Counted from the first letter of the stretch, positions 28,790 through 36,367 are shown. The stretch: DNA of 42,515 nucleotides from Pseudomonas sp. PA27(2017) (GCF_001945445.1 NZ_MSXW01000004.1:1-42515); one strand, 5' to 3'. The notes: generated by a model not told the origin, from the letters alone. Program-made: numbers and translations.

Positions 28790-29722
28790 TCAGAAGTGAT
28801 GGATGTAGCGCACCTGCAGGCGGCTGCCGTCCGGGCGGTTTTCCACGTCCTGCTCGAAGTAGGCGTTGACCACCAGGTGGTCTTCCCTGGAGAAGCTGTA
28901 CATCGCCCCCGGGCCGATGGCCCAGACCTTCTCACGGCGCCCGGATACCTCGTGGCCGTCGATCTTGGTGTCGCTGATCTGCTTGAGCCAGTAGCCATTT
29001 AGGCCCAGACGCAGTTGCGGGGTGACCGCGTACTCGGTGGCGACGTTGGCGTGCAGCGCCTGCCCGGCCTGAATATCGGAGACGTCACCGAAGGCGTAGC
29101 TGGGGTCGTCGTTGCGCAAGTTGTACAGGTAGTGCGCGCGCACCGAGGCCGACCACTTGGGGCTGAACCAGTAGGTCGCCGCCCAGTAGGGGTTGAACGA
29201 TACGGCGTTATTGCCCGGGTTGATGTCGCGCTTGTCGCTGTACTCGCCGGTCGGCAGGTTCACCTGCAGTTCGATGCGGTGCACGAAGCGCGGGCCGTCC
29301 GGGCCCATGATCGGGTCGAACTGGATGAACGGTCCGACCAGCAGATCGCCCATGCCGCTTTGCGCCTTGAGGGCCGCGTTGTTCAGGCCGTCGTCGACAT
29401 CCATCTTGGTGACGATCGGCAGCACCGCGTTGAGGCCCAGGCTGGCGTTGCCCACGCGCAGATCGGACAGGTAACTCAGCTGCGTCACCGCCACCTGATA
29501 CTCGAGATCGGTCTTCGGCAGTCCGATGCGATCACCGTTGCGATCACGCAGGCGATCGGCACTGTAGTGCTGGAAATACTGCTGCAGGTACCAACCGGAC
29601 CCGGCCGGCAAGCCACCGTCGAGAAAGCTGGTCAGCCCCAGGTTGACCACGGGAAGGTCATAGGCGTGAGCGCCGCTGGTGGCAATTGCCAAGGCCAGCG
29701 GAAGATAGCGGATCTGAGACAT
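28790..29722 (-). CDS. Outer-membrane channel-like protein (phenol-degradation MetA/SphA type)
   Basis: A 310-residue exported protein with a signal peptide (MSQIRYLPLALAIATSGAHA, cleavage near 20). The mature part is rich in alternating aromatic/polar strands and ends in Phe (RYIHHF), typical of outer-membrane beta-barrels. Phrases such as GWYLQQYFQHY, DLLVGPFIQFDP and FNPYWAATYWFSPKWSASVRAHYLYN resemble the 'phenol_MetA_deg' family encoded in many aromatic-compound clusters. It is the last gene of the iif operon, 35 bases after iifD with AGGAG before the ATG, and is followed directly by a terminator. Its likely job is uptake or efflux of indole or related aromatics across the outer membrane; this is inferred from context and family. 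Confidence 0.8.
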   Translation of the reverse strand: MSQIRYLPLALAIATSGAHAYDLPVVNLGLTSFLDGGLPAGSGWYLQQYFQHYSADRLRDRNGDRIGLPKTDLEYQVAVTQLSYLSDLRVGNASLGLNAVLPIVTKMDVDDGLNNAALKAQSGMGDLLVGPFIQFDPIMGPDGPRFVHRIELQVNLPTGEYSDKRDINPGNNAVSFNPYWAATYWFSPKWSASVRAHYLYNLRNDDPSYAFGDVSDIQAGQALHANVATEYAVTPQLRLGLNGYWLKQISDTKIDGHEVSGRREKVWAIGPGAMYSFSREDHLVVNAYFEQDVENRPDGSRLQVRYIHHF

Positions 29723-29757
29723 GCAAGGCTCCTGTCATTGTCGTATTGGCGGCAGAC

Positions 29758-30279
29758 TCAGAGGGCGATGGCCGGGTGCGCGACGGCGACCCGATACTGC
29801 CCGGCATGGAAGACCAGCGGTTCTCCGCCGCTGTGTCGGTAATGCTCGATCTCGCCAAGGAAGATCAGGTGATCGCCGCCCTCGTACTGCGTGCCGTTAC
29901 GGCACACCAGGGTTGCGATGGCGCCATTCAGCAGCGGCACGCCGGCTGGCCCGTCTTCGCAGTCGATGCCGGCGAACTTGTCCGTCGCCGGGCGGGCGAA
30001 ATGCCCGGACAGGCCATGCTGGTCACTGCCCAGCACGTTGATGGCGAAGTGGCTGGCGGCAAGGAAGTCCGTCAGGCTCGGCGCGCTACGCGCCAAACTC
30101 CAGAGCACCAGGGGCGGCTCGAGCGACACCGAGGAGAAGGAGTTGGCGGTCATACCTACCCGGCGTCCGTCGGCGGTGCGGGTGGTGATCACCGTCACCC
30201 CGGTGGCGAACTGGCCGAGCAGATTGCGCAGGCTGCGCGGCTCGACGCCGTCGACTGCGATAAGCGTGGAATCGTTCAT
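29758..30279 (-). CDS. iifD: Flavin reductase of the indole monooxygenase (IifD-like)
   Basis: A 173-residue NAD(P)H:flavin oxidoreductase of the HpaC/StyB family, predicted to supply reduced FAD to the monooxygenase encoded just upstream. Family features are RSLRNLLGQFATGVTVITT at the start, GMTANSFSSVSLEPPLVLWSLAR in the flavin-binding part, FAINVLGSDQHGLSGHFA, and a C-terminal DHLIFLGEIEHY segment. The ATG at 30279 has GGGAGA upstream, 13 bases after the iifC stop; a GTG further upstream would overlap iifC and is less likely. Pairing with a StyA-type flavoprotein is the usual two-component arrangement. Confidence 0.87.
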   Translation of the reverse strand: MNDSTLIAVDGVEPRSLRNLLGQFATGVTVITTRTADGRRVGMTANSFSSVSLEPPLVLWSLARSAPSLTDFLAASHFAINVLGSDQHGLSGHFARPATDKFAGIDCEDGPAGVPLLNGAIATLVCRNGTQYEGGDHLIFLGEIEHYRHSGGEPLVFHAGQYRVAVAHPAIAL

Positions 30280-30292
30280 GGCGGTCTCCCGA

Positions 30293-31531
30293 TCAGGCGG
30301 CACGGTTGATATGGCTTTGGATGAAGTCCTGGCACTGCGCGGCGTCGAACCACCAGGGCGCGAAGCGGCGCGGGTCGTCGAAGGCGTTGGCGATCTGCGC
30401 GGCGATGGCCTGCGACTGGCCGGCGGCGCCGAGCAGTTCGAGGATGTGCGGGGGCGGTGGGGTGAGCAGGCTATTGGTCCACTTGACCACCTGGCCGGCG
30501 TAGTCCCAGTAGCGCTCGAAGGTTTGCTGCATCCACTCCGGGGTGAAAGCGGCGCTGCCCTGGGCGAGAATGGCGTCGAGGTAGACCTTGCTGCACTTGG
30601 CGGCGTTGTTGGAGCCCTGCCCGGTGATCGGGTCGTTGACTACCAGAGCATCGGCCATACCGAACACGGTGCGCCCGGACGGCAGGCGCAGCAGCGGTTT
30701 GCGCACCATTGGGGTGAAGCGCCCGGCGAGCACGCCGCCTGCGTCGGTCAGTTCCAGGTTGCGACAGCGCTCGGCTTCCCAGGGGGCGTAGCGCTGGACG
30801 ATCTCCAGGCTGCGCTCAAGATGCTGCTCAGGCGAGGTGACGTCCTGCCAGCAGTCCATCGGGCCACCGGGTACACCCTCGAAGACCATGATCTCGCACG
30901 GCCCATTGAGGGTCAGGGCGGGGAACACGAAGTACTCGCCGATGCCGGGAATGAGGTTGAAGGCCACCCGCGAATAAGGCGACTTGGGCATCATGCCCTT
31001 GACGTAGGTCAGTGCCAGGGCGCGTTGCGGTTGCTGGAACACGGTGCGCTCGGTGTCGCGGGCGAACAGGTTGACCACCTCGCCCTTGCCGGCGGCCAGC
31101 AGGGTCAGGTCATGACTCTGGGTCAGTTGCTCCAGCTCGGGCAGGCCGACGTCCTGGATGATCAGCTCGCCGCCACGGCGCTCGAACTCGTCCATCCAGG
31201 CCGGCATCTTCAGGCGCTGGTCGACGGCCTGGGCATAACGATCCAGGCGCGCGCTCCAGTCGATCAGCTTCTCGCCCGGGCGCTCCGGGTTGGGCACGCA
31301 CAGGCCGATGCCCTCTACCGCCGGGCATTGCTCCTCCCAGAAATTCAGGCCGAGATCGCGCTCGGTCTGCAGGGCGTTGTTGAACATGCATTGGCTGGAC
31401 ATCACCTTGCCGCCGCGCACCTGTTCGCCGCTGCGGTTGGTGGTGAGGGTAACGTGGTAGCCCTGGGCGAGCAGGCCGATGCCCAGTTGCAGGCCGGCCT
31501 GGCCGGCCCCGACGATGGCGATTCTACGCAT
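30293..31531 (-). CDS. iifC: FAD-dependent indole monooxygenase (IifC/IndA, StyA-type)
   Basis: This 412-residue flavoprotein belongs to the styrene/indole monooxygenase group. It is predicted to epoxidise indole at C2-C3 with FADH2 from IifD, giving indole-2,3-dihydrodiol. The N-terminus has the dinucleotide motif GAGQAG (8-13; MRRIAIVGAGQAGLQLGIGLL); other family features are RGGKVMSSQCMFNNALQTERDLGLNFW, DLTLLAAGKGEVVNLF, FGMADALVVNDPITGQGSNNAAKCSKVYLD and the C-terminal RRFAPWWFDAAQCQDFI. The ATG at 31531 has GGAGG upstream and places the FAD motif at the usual position. A second in-frame ATG at 31603, five bases after iifB and with its own GGGAG, would add 24 residues. A styrene substrate is possible on family grounds, but the anthranilate-forming neighbours favour indole. 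Confidence 0.88.
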   Translation of the reverse strand: MRRIAIVGAGQAGLQLGIGLLAQGYHVTLTTNRSGEQVRGGKVMSSQCMFNNALQTERDLGLNFWEEQCPAVEGIGLCVPNPERPGEKLIDWSARLDRYAQAVDQRLKMPAWMDEFERRGGELIIQDVGLPELEQLTQSHDLTLLAAGKGEVVNLFARDTERTVFQQPQRALALTYVKGMMPKSPYSRVAFNLIPGIGEYFVFPALTLNGPCEIMVFEGVPGGPMDCWQDVTSPEQHLERSLEIVQRYAPWEAERCRNLELTDAGGVLAGRFTPMVRKPLLRLPSGRTVFGMADALVVNDPITGQGSNNAAKCSKVYLDAILAQGSAAFTPEWMQQTFERYWDYAGQVVKWTNSLLTPPPPHILELLGAAGQSQAIAAQIANAFDDPRRFAPWWFDAAQCQDFIQSHINRAA

Positions 31532-31608
31532 GGGAGTCCTCCGGGGAGTCGAGTGGCGGGTTGGGGTGAAACCGTTGAAAAGGCGCCAGAAGGGATTGCT
31601 CATGAGGC

Positions 31609-32403
31609 TCACTCCCGTTCGGCGAGACGTGGGATGGCCGGCTGGTTGCGCTCCGGCCCCATCACCGAGTAACCACCGTCCACCGCATAATCGGCACCGG
31701 TGACGAAGCTGGCCGCTGGCGAGCAGAGAAAGGCGACCACCTGGGCCACCTCCGCCGGCTCGCCCAGGCGCCCGAGCAGGTGGAAGTCGGCGGCCACGCG
31801 GTCGGCATGGGCGCGATCGCCGCCACTGACCTCGGCGATCACCCGCGACCAGGTCCAGCCTGGCGACACCGAATTGACGCGAATGCCCAGCGGCGCCAGA
31901 TCCATCGCCATGCTGCGCGTCAGTTGCAGCATGGCGGCCTTGGATACCGGGTAGATCCAGCGCCCGGTCTGCGCGCACTGCGCGGAAATCGAGGTGAAAT
32001 TGACCACTGCGCCACGGCTCGCCTGCAAGTCGGCGCACAGCGCCTGGGTGAGCATCACCGCCGACACCAGGTTGATGTCCAGGGCACGCAGCCAGTCAGC
32101 GCGGGTCGAGGCCAGGCCGTCGTCGAGGTAGGTACAGGCCAGGTTGACCAGCAGATCGACCTTGCCGAACTGCCCATGGATGCTGTCGAGGGCCGCCGCC
32201 GAGGCAGCATCGTCGGTCAGATCCAGAGCGATGAACAACGCATCGCTGCCCAACTCATCCGCGACGGCGGCGCCCTGCGGGTCGATGTCGAGAATGGCCA
32301 CGCGGGCACCGGCGGCAAGCAGCGCCTCGGCCACCGCGCGGCCGATCAGGGTGGCGCCGCCGCTGATCACGGCGACCTTGCCGTCGAGACTGTGCAGGTT
32401 CAT
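31609..32403 (-). CDS. iifB: Short-chain dehydrogenase, indole-dihydrodiol dehydrogenase (IifB-like)
   Basis: A 264-residue NAD(P)-dependent short-chain dehydrogenase. By analogy with Acinetobacter IifB it would oxidise indole-2,3-dihydrodiol to 3-hydroxyindolin-2-one. The cofactor motif is SGGATLIG (near 14-21), DIDPQG suggests NAD preference, and the catalytic residues are N111, S138/S140, Y151 and K155 (FTSIS...YPVSKAA). The usual NNAG motif is altered to NLACT (87-91). The C-terminus has the family end PAASFVTGADYAVDGGYSVMG. It starts three bases after the iifA stop, with GAGGG inside the iifA end, showing tight coupling. Confidence 0.86.
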   Translation of the reverse strand: MNLHSLDGKVAVISGGATLIGRAVAEALLAAGARVAILDIDPQGAAVADELGSDALFIALDLTDDAASAAALDSIHGQFGKVDLLVNLACTYLDDGLASTRADWLRALDINLVSAVMLTQALCADLQASRGAVVNFTSISAQCAQTGRWIYPVSKAAMLQLTRSMAMDLAPLGIRVNSVSPGWTWSRVIAEVSGGDRAHADRVAADFHLLGRLGEPAEVAQVVAFLCSPAASFVTGADYAVDGGYSVMGPERNQPAIPRLAERE

Positions 32404-32406
32404 GGC

Positions 32407-33657
32407 TCAGCCCTCGATCGGCTTGCCGGCGCTGGTCGGCCAGCTCGGCATCAAGGTGTTGGAGGGCAGGCTCTCGTCGAGCAGCTTGTGCGCGGTTTCG
32501 GCACCGGCCACCGGCAGGCCCGCGGGATCGAGCAGGCCGATCTGCACCAGCACGCTGGCCTGATCCCAGTAGATGTGCTCGTGGTACAGCTTCGGCCCAC
32601 GGAACTTGACCACACCGAGCATGGGAATCTCGACGAAGCGGCCGGTAGGCGCGACGCCGGGCAGCAGCCAGTCGATCGCCTGGTCATGGGTGAAGCTCAT
32701 GACGAATTCGTCGACGATCTGCGAGGCGCCGACAGTGCGCGAAATCGGCGTCAGCACCATGTCCCTGGGGTTGCCGTGAACGAAGTGGTAGCGATAGAAG
32801 CGCGCCAGCTCGCGGTAACCCACGCCACCGGTCATGGTGGGAATGTGGTTGACGTAGGGCTCGGGCACCATGGTGGCCATGGTCGCCGGCACGTCGCGGG
32901 TGTCGAACTCGTGGCGGATGTGCTCCTCCCACAGGTCCGAGAGGTTGTAGTCCGGGCCGATGGTGCGGCGCAGAGCGGCGATGCTGCGCTCATGGGCGAG
33001 TAGCGCGGAAGGCTTGTGGTAATGATGCCCGGCCGGGCGGGCGAAGGCGTGGTCGACACCTGGGTAGACGTAGGCCTCGGTGCCTGGGCGTTGCGCCAGC
33101 GCCGCGACGATCGCCTTGCGGGCCGGCTCCGGGCAGAAACCATCCTGCTCGGCGAGGTGCAGCACCAAGCGCCCCTGCAACCCCTCCAACTCATCCAGGG
33201 CATTCTCGATGCCGACCCCGTAGTAGCCCACGGCGCAGGCTACCTGCGGCAGGCGACAGCCGGCCAGGTAGGCGAGCTTGCCGCCCAGGCAGTAACCGAC
33301 CACGCCGAGCCCGGCATCGCTGCACTCGGGGAGGGCTTTGAGCAAGGCCAGGCTGGCGTCGATATCGGCCACACCGTGGTTCTCGTCGTAAGCCTGGTAC
33401 AGCGCCAGGGCCTTCTCGAAGTCATCAGGGGTGTAGCCCAGCTCGACGCCCGCCTGCTGGCGCCAGTACAGGTCCGGCACCAGCACGGTGTAGCCCTCTT
33501 CGGCCAGGTGATCGGCCACGAGGCGCATGGCCTCGTTGACCCCGAAGATCTCCTGGCAGAGCACGACGCCCGGGCCGCGACCGCCAATGGCGGTGGCCAT
33601 ATAAGCCTGGAACACTCCGCCGCCATTGCTGGCAACGCTGACATAGCGACCTTTCAT
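32407..33657 (-). CDS. iifA: Dienelactone-hydrolase/SnoaL fusion, cofactor-free oxygenase (IifA-like)
   Basis: A 416-residue two-domain protein. Residues 1-235 form a dienelactone-hydrolase domain with E36 (CQEIFGVN), nucleophile C123 (GYCLGG), D172 (LAEQDGFCP) and H203 (VDHAFARP), close to the classical DLH positions. Residues about 250-395 form a SnoaL-like domain (EFDTRDVPATMATMVPEPYVNHIPTMTGG, ARFYRYHFVHG, ITHDQAIDWLLPG-like VMSFTHDQAIDWLLPG). This layout is that reported for Acinetobacter IifA, which turns 3-hydroxyindolin-2-one into anthranilate with O2 and no cofactor. The ATG at 33657 has GGAG seven bases upstream; a TTG four codons earlier overlaps that site. It is the first gene of the minus-strand operon. 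Confidence 0.86.
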   Translation of the reverse strand: MKGRYVSVASNGGGVFQAYMATAIGGRGPGVVLCQEIFGVNEAMRLVADHLAEEGYTVLVPDLYWRQQAGVELGYTPDDFEKALALYQAYDENHGVADIDASLALLKALPECSDAGLGVVGYCLGGKLAYLAGCRLPQVACAVGYYGVGIENALDELEGLQGRLVLHLAEQDGFCPEPARKAIVAALAQRPGTEAYVYPGVDHAFARPAGHHYHKPSALLAHERSIAALRRTIGPDYNLSDLWEEHIRHEFDTRDVPATMATMVPEPYVNHIPTMTGGVGYRELARFYRYHFVHGNPRDMVLTPISRTVGASQIVDEFVMSFTHDQAIDWLLPGVAPTGRFVEIPMLGVVKFRGPKLYHEHIYWDQASVLVQIGLLDPAGLPVAGAETAHKLLDESLPSNTLMPSWPTSAGKPIEG

Positions 33658-33718
33658 GTGTGTCTCCAACGTCCGGTGATGTTGGAAACGATGGTGAAGC
33701 TGCTTGGCGTCGGCGCAC

Positions 33719-33733
33719 TATCCGCCTAGCGCA
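33719..33733 (-). promoter_or_regulatory. Third AraC-type half-site near iifA
   Basis: The minus strand reads TGCG-CTAGGC-GGATA, one base from the TGCA-N6-GGATA form, about 60 bases before the iifA ATG and 140 bases downstream of the paired boxes. It may be an auxiliary site, for example for looping or repression, or a chance match. Confidence 0.35.
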
Positions 33734-33873
33734 CCGACTGTCCTTGATCCGCGGAAAATTTGCGGCCCTTTCACCAAGCTGTCACAGAGGCCTCTCGTAG
33801 CTGGCGCAGGTATTGCTTCGACAGCGGTAGGCACGGCCAAGCGTGCCAATAAGAAACAGCAGAGGTGCCGCAG

Positions 33874-33908
33874 TATCCGCTCACTGCAGCGACTATCCGG
33901 ATCGTGCA
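33874..33908 (-). promoter_or_regulatory. Putative paired AraC-family operator for iifA (and the regulator)
   Basis: On the minus strand two exact TGCA-N6-GGATA boxes occur: TGCACGATCCGGATA (33908-33894) and TGCAGTGAGCGGATA (33888-33874), starting 20 bases apart. The form is that of XylS/BenR/AntR sites. The pair lies 61 bases upstream of the AraC-type gene and about 220 bases upstream of iifA, and shares CGGATAGTCGC with the pair before antA. Confidence 0.68.
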
Positions 33909-33968
33909 ATGACCCGGTAACGCAATGGCACACACTGCCTTGAAATCGTGCATGCGGGTGAGGTGTTC

Positions 33969-34991
33969 ATGAATATGGAGTTCAATGCGAACGGAGGTAC
34001 GCGTTTTTTGCGCACCCCTTTGTTCTCGGTACACAACCGACTGTTCCTGCTCAACGACCGCGACAGCATTTGCGAAAAGGTCAGCGGCGTATTCAAGCCC
34101 CACGATCTGAGCCTGGTCGGGTCGACACGTGGCATCAGCGCGTCAATGCATCACGTCAGTCTTGGGCGCCTGTCACTGAGTCGCCTGGAGTACGGTTCTG
34201 CAGTGCGCATCGACCCCGGCAGCCTGGAAAACTTCTTCCTGATCCAGATCCCGCTCAAGGGCAGCGCCGAAATAAGCTGCGATGGTCACAGCTTTACCTC
34301 GTCGCCAGACTGCGCCTCGCTGATTTCCCCGGACACGCCGGTGTCGATGCACTGGGCCGCCGACGCACCGCAGCTAGCGTTACGCTTCGAACGCGAATAC
34401 GTGGAAAGCCACTGCGCGCAGCATCTTGGCCGGCGCCTGGAAACGCCGCTGCGCTTCATGCCAGCTTTCGATCTGGATAAACCGGGTGCCCGCTATTTCC
34501 TGCAATTGCTGTCGACCCTGACCGATGCACTGACCTGTGCCGATCATCCCATCCATCAGCCGATGGTGCTCAAGCAGTTCGAGGCGACCCTGATCAACGC
34601 CCTGCTCTACGGGCAGCCGAATACCATGCAACGCATGGTCGATGCGCTCTCCAACGAGCGCCAGGTTTCGCCCTACTTCGTCAAACGCAGCGAGGAGTAC
34701 ATTCTCGATCACGCCCACGAGCCGCTGACCGTCGAGCAACTGGCGGCCCATGTGGGGGTCAGCGTGCGTACGCTGTTTTCCGGTTTTCGCGAGTTCCGCG
34801 GTACCAGTCCCATGACGTTCCTGCGCGAAGTACGCATGCAGCGCGTACATGAAGCGCTGCGCCACGAAAAAGGAGAGTCGGTCACTGATATCGCCCTGAA
34901 ATGGGGCTTCACCCACCTAGGACGGTTTTCGCAGGAGTACCGCAAACGCTACGGCGAGCTGCCATCGGCGACCTTGCGCTATCGGCGCTGA
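33969..34991 (+). CDS. antR: AraC/XylS-family transcription activator (AntR-like)
   Basis: A 340-residue AraC/XylS-type regulator. The N-terminal ~220 residues form the effector/dimerisation domain (RFLRTPLFSVHNRLFLLNDRDSICEKVSGVFKPHDLSLVG, closely resembling AntR of P. aeruginosa). The C-terminal ~105 residues carry two helix-turn-helix motifs (LTVEQLAAHVGVSVRTLFSGFREFRGTSP and SVTDIALKWGFTHLGRFSQEYRKRYGELP). Its likely effector is anthranilate or an indole-pathway intermediate, and its likely targets are the paired boxes upstream of iifA and antA. The ATG at 33969 follows GAGGTG by three bases; an ATG two codons later is also possible. It is divergent from iifA and ends in a hairpin shared with the convergent permease gene. 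It could equally be called an IifR/IndR-type regulator. Confidence 0.85.
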   Translation: MNMEFNANGGTRFLRTPLFSVHNRLFLLNDRDSICEKVSGVFKPHDLSLVGSTRGISASMHHVSLGRLSLSRLEYGSAVRIDPGSLENFFLIQIPLKGSAEISCDGHSFTSSPDCASLISPDTPVSMHWAADAPQLALRFEREYVESHCAQHLGRRLETPLRFMPAFDLDKPGARYFLQLLSTLTDALTCADHPIHQPMVLKQFEATLINALLYGQPNTMQRMVDALSNERQVSPYFVKRSEEYILDHAHEPLTVEQLAAHVGVSVRTLFSGFREFRGTSPMTFLREVRMQRVHEALRHEKGESVTDIALKWGFTHLGRFSQEYRKRYGELPSATLRYRR

Positions 34992-34996
34992 TCCTG

Positions 34997-35023
34997 CGCT
35001 GCCCGAGTAGCACCCGGGCAGCG
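34997..35023. terminator. Hairpin between antR and the permease gene (bidirectional terminator)
   Basis: CGCTGCCCG at 34997-35005 pairs with CGGGCAGCG at 35015-35023 across a 9-base loop, between two convergent genes whose stops lie within 50 bases. There is no strong T-run on either strand, so its efficiency is uncertain. Confidence 0.6.
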
Positions 35024-35037
35024 GACCCTCGGATCGG

Positions 35038-36339
35038 TCAGTAAACGAACGTGAGCAGCACGTTGAACACCAGCGCCGCCACGAAACCGATGGGCGCGGC
35101 CTTGAACAGCAACTGTGGGAACAGCGCGGTGCGGCTCTGCTCCGAGGTGCAGGAGCCGAGGATCAGGCTGCCGCCGGAGGCGAACGGCGAGATCGAAGTG
35201 GCTTGGGCACCGACCACGATGGCGATGAAGATCACCATCGGCTCGATACCCATGGTCGCGGCGATCGGCGGCACGATGGGGAAAAGCGCCGGCGTCACCA
35301 CGCCCAGGGTACTCGCGAAAATCGACATGATCGCGGCAATGATGCCGAACACCACCGGCACCAGAACCGGCGGGATGGTGCTGCCGATCCACGAGGCGAG
35401 GATGTCGATGGTGCCGGCCTTGATCGCCACCGAGATCAACATGCCCACGCCGCAGATCATGATAAGCGTGCTCCACGGCACCGAGGCCATGGCCTTGCGC
35501 TCGTCACCGAGCTTGAGCAGCAGGGCGATCACCGAGAACAGGCTGGCGATCAGGCCGATATCCATCTTCGAATTGACGAAGGTGACGGTAGCGTTGTCCG
35601 GCAGGACGATATGAGCGATGGGCGCGGCGAGCACGATGACCATCATCGCCAGGGTCAGCCACAGGGTGATGCGCTGCTCGCGGTTCAGAGGCGCCGGTGG
35701 CGTGGCCACAAAGGACGAGTTCTTCATCGACTTGCCGTGCCCGGTGAGGAACACGAAGGCACTGATCACTACCAGCGGAATCACCAGGGTGCTGAGGAAG
35801 ATGCCGAAGGCATTGATGAAGGCATCGTTCTCGGAGATGCCGGCGCCGGTCATCAGGCCGCGAAAGATGATGCCGCTCTGGCTGGACACGAAGTTGGCAC
35901 CGGTCAACGCTCCGTAGTTCACCGCCATGCCGCCGAGGATCAGGCTCATGCCGGTACGCTCGCAGAGCAGCAGGGTGATTGGCGCCATGAATGCCAGCAC
36001 CGTGTAGTAGCCCGCCCCCATGGCGGCGATCATCCCGGCGGTGGCGAACACCGCGAAAGGCAGCAACTGTGGGAAGGCGCGGCAGGTGTAGATCAGGTGT
36101 TCGGCGAGTTTCTCCAGGGTGCCGTTGACCGTGGCGAAGCTGTAGAACAGGCATACCGAGAAGATGATGAAGAAGATCTTCAGCGGCCACATGTTGATGA
36201 CGTCGGACGGGCTCAGGCCCATGCCGAAGCAGCCGATCAGGTAAGCGAAGGCAATGGCGAACAGGCCGATGTTGATCTTGGTCTTGTAACCGAGGGCCAC
36301 GGAGATAACGATCGCCGCGACGACGAGCAGGCTCATCAT
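35038..36339 (-). CDS. Ion-transporter-superfamily permease (MatC/SLC13-like, probable organic-acid uptake)
   Basis: A 433-residue integral membrane protein with about eleven or twelve hydrophobic segments starting at the N-terminus (MMSLLVVAAIVISVALGY). Internal duplicated re-entrant-like motifs are visible (GAGYYTVLAFMAPITLLL, LTGANFVSSQSGIIFRGLM, and near the end SIFASTLGVVTPALFPIVPPI, ATSISPFASGGSLILGSC). These resemble MatC/CitMHS/SLC13-type carboxylate transporters. A cytoplasmic loop (GHGKSMKNSSFVATPPAPLNREQR) splits two halves. AGGAAG precedes the ATG at 36339. It lies 28 bases after the amidohydrolase gene and is likely cotranscribed, so its substrate is probably the organic acid or lactone that enzyme handles. 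The substrate is unknown. Confidence 0.78.
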   Translation of the reverse strand: MMSLLVVAAIVISVALGYKTKINIGLFAIAFAYLIGCFGMGLSPSDVINMWPLKIFFIIFSVCLFYSFATVNGTLEKLAEHLIYTCRAFPQLLPFAVFATAGMIAAMGAGYYTVLAFMAPITLLLCERTGMSLILGGMAVNYGALTGANFVSSQSGIIFRGLMTGAGISENDAFINAFGIFLSTLVIPLVVISAFVFLTGHGKSMKNSSFVATPPAPLNREQRITLWLTLAMMVIVLAAPIAHIVLPDNATVTFVNSKMDIGLIASLFSVIALLLKLGDERKAMASVPWSTLIMICGVGMLISVAIKAGTIDILASWIGSTIPPVLVPVVFGIIAAIMSIFASTLGVVTPALFPIVPPIAATMGIEPMVIFIAIVVGAQATSISPFASGGSLILGSCTSEQSRTALFPQLLFKAAPIGFVAALVFNVLLTFVY

Positions 36340-36367
36340 GATGAAGGCTTCCTGTGTATGCGGGCGA

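Larger units (their letters stand above)
33658..33968. other. Divergent control region between iifA and the AraC-type regulator
   Basis: This 311-base gap has no gene. It holds a pair of TGCA-N6-GGATA boxes (33874-33908), a third similar box closer to iifA (33719-33733), the iifA ribosome binding site and the regulator's own GAGGTG site. The iifA transcript, if it starts just after the paired boxes, would have a long leader of roughly 200 bases. No intrinsic terminator or riboswitch was recognised. Confidence 0.6.

Noticed and set aside
30293..31531. Styrene degradation operon (styAB)
   Set aside because: The flavoprotein is of the same family, but styrene oxide isomerase and phenylacetaldehyde dehydrogenase are missing, while the IifA/IifB partners point to indole.
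33948..33968. Earlier start for the AraC-type regulator at 33948
   Set aside because: It has no ribosome binding site; GAGGTG lies directly before the ATG at 33969.
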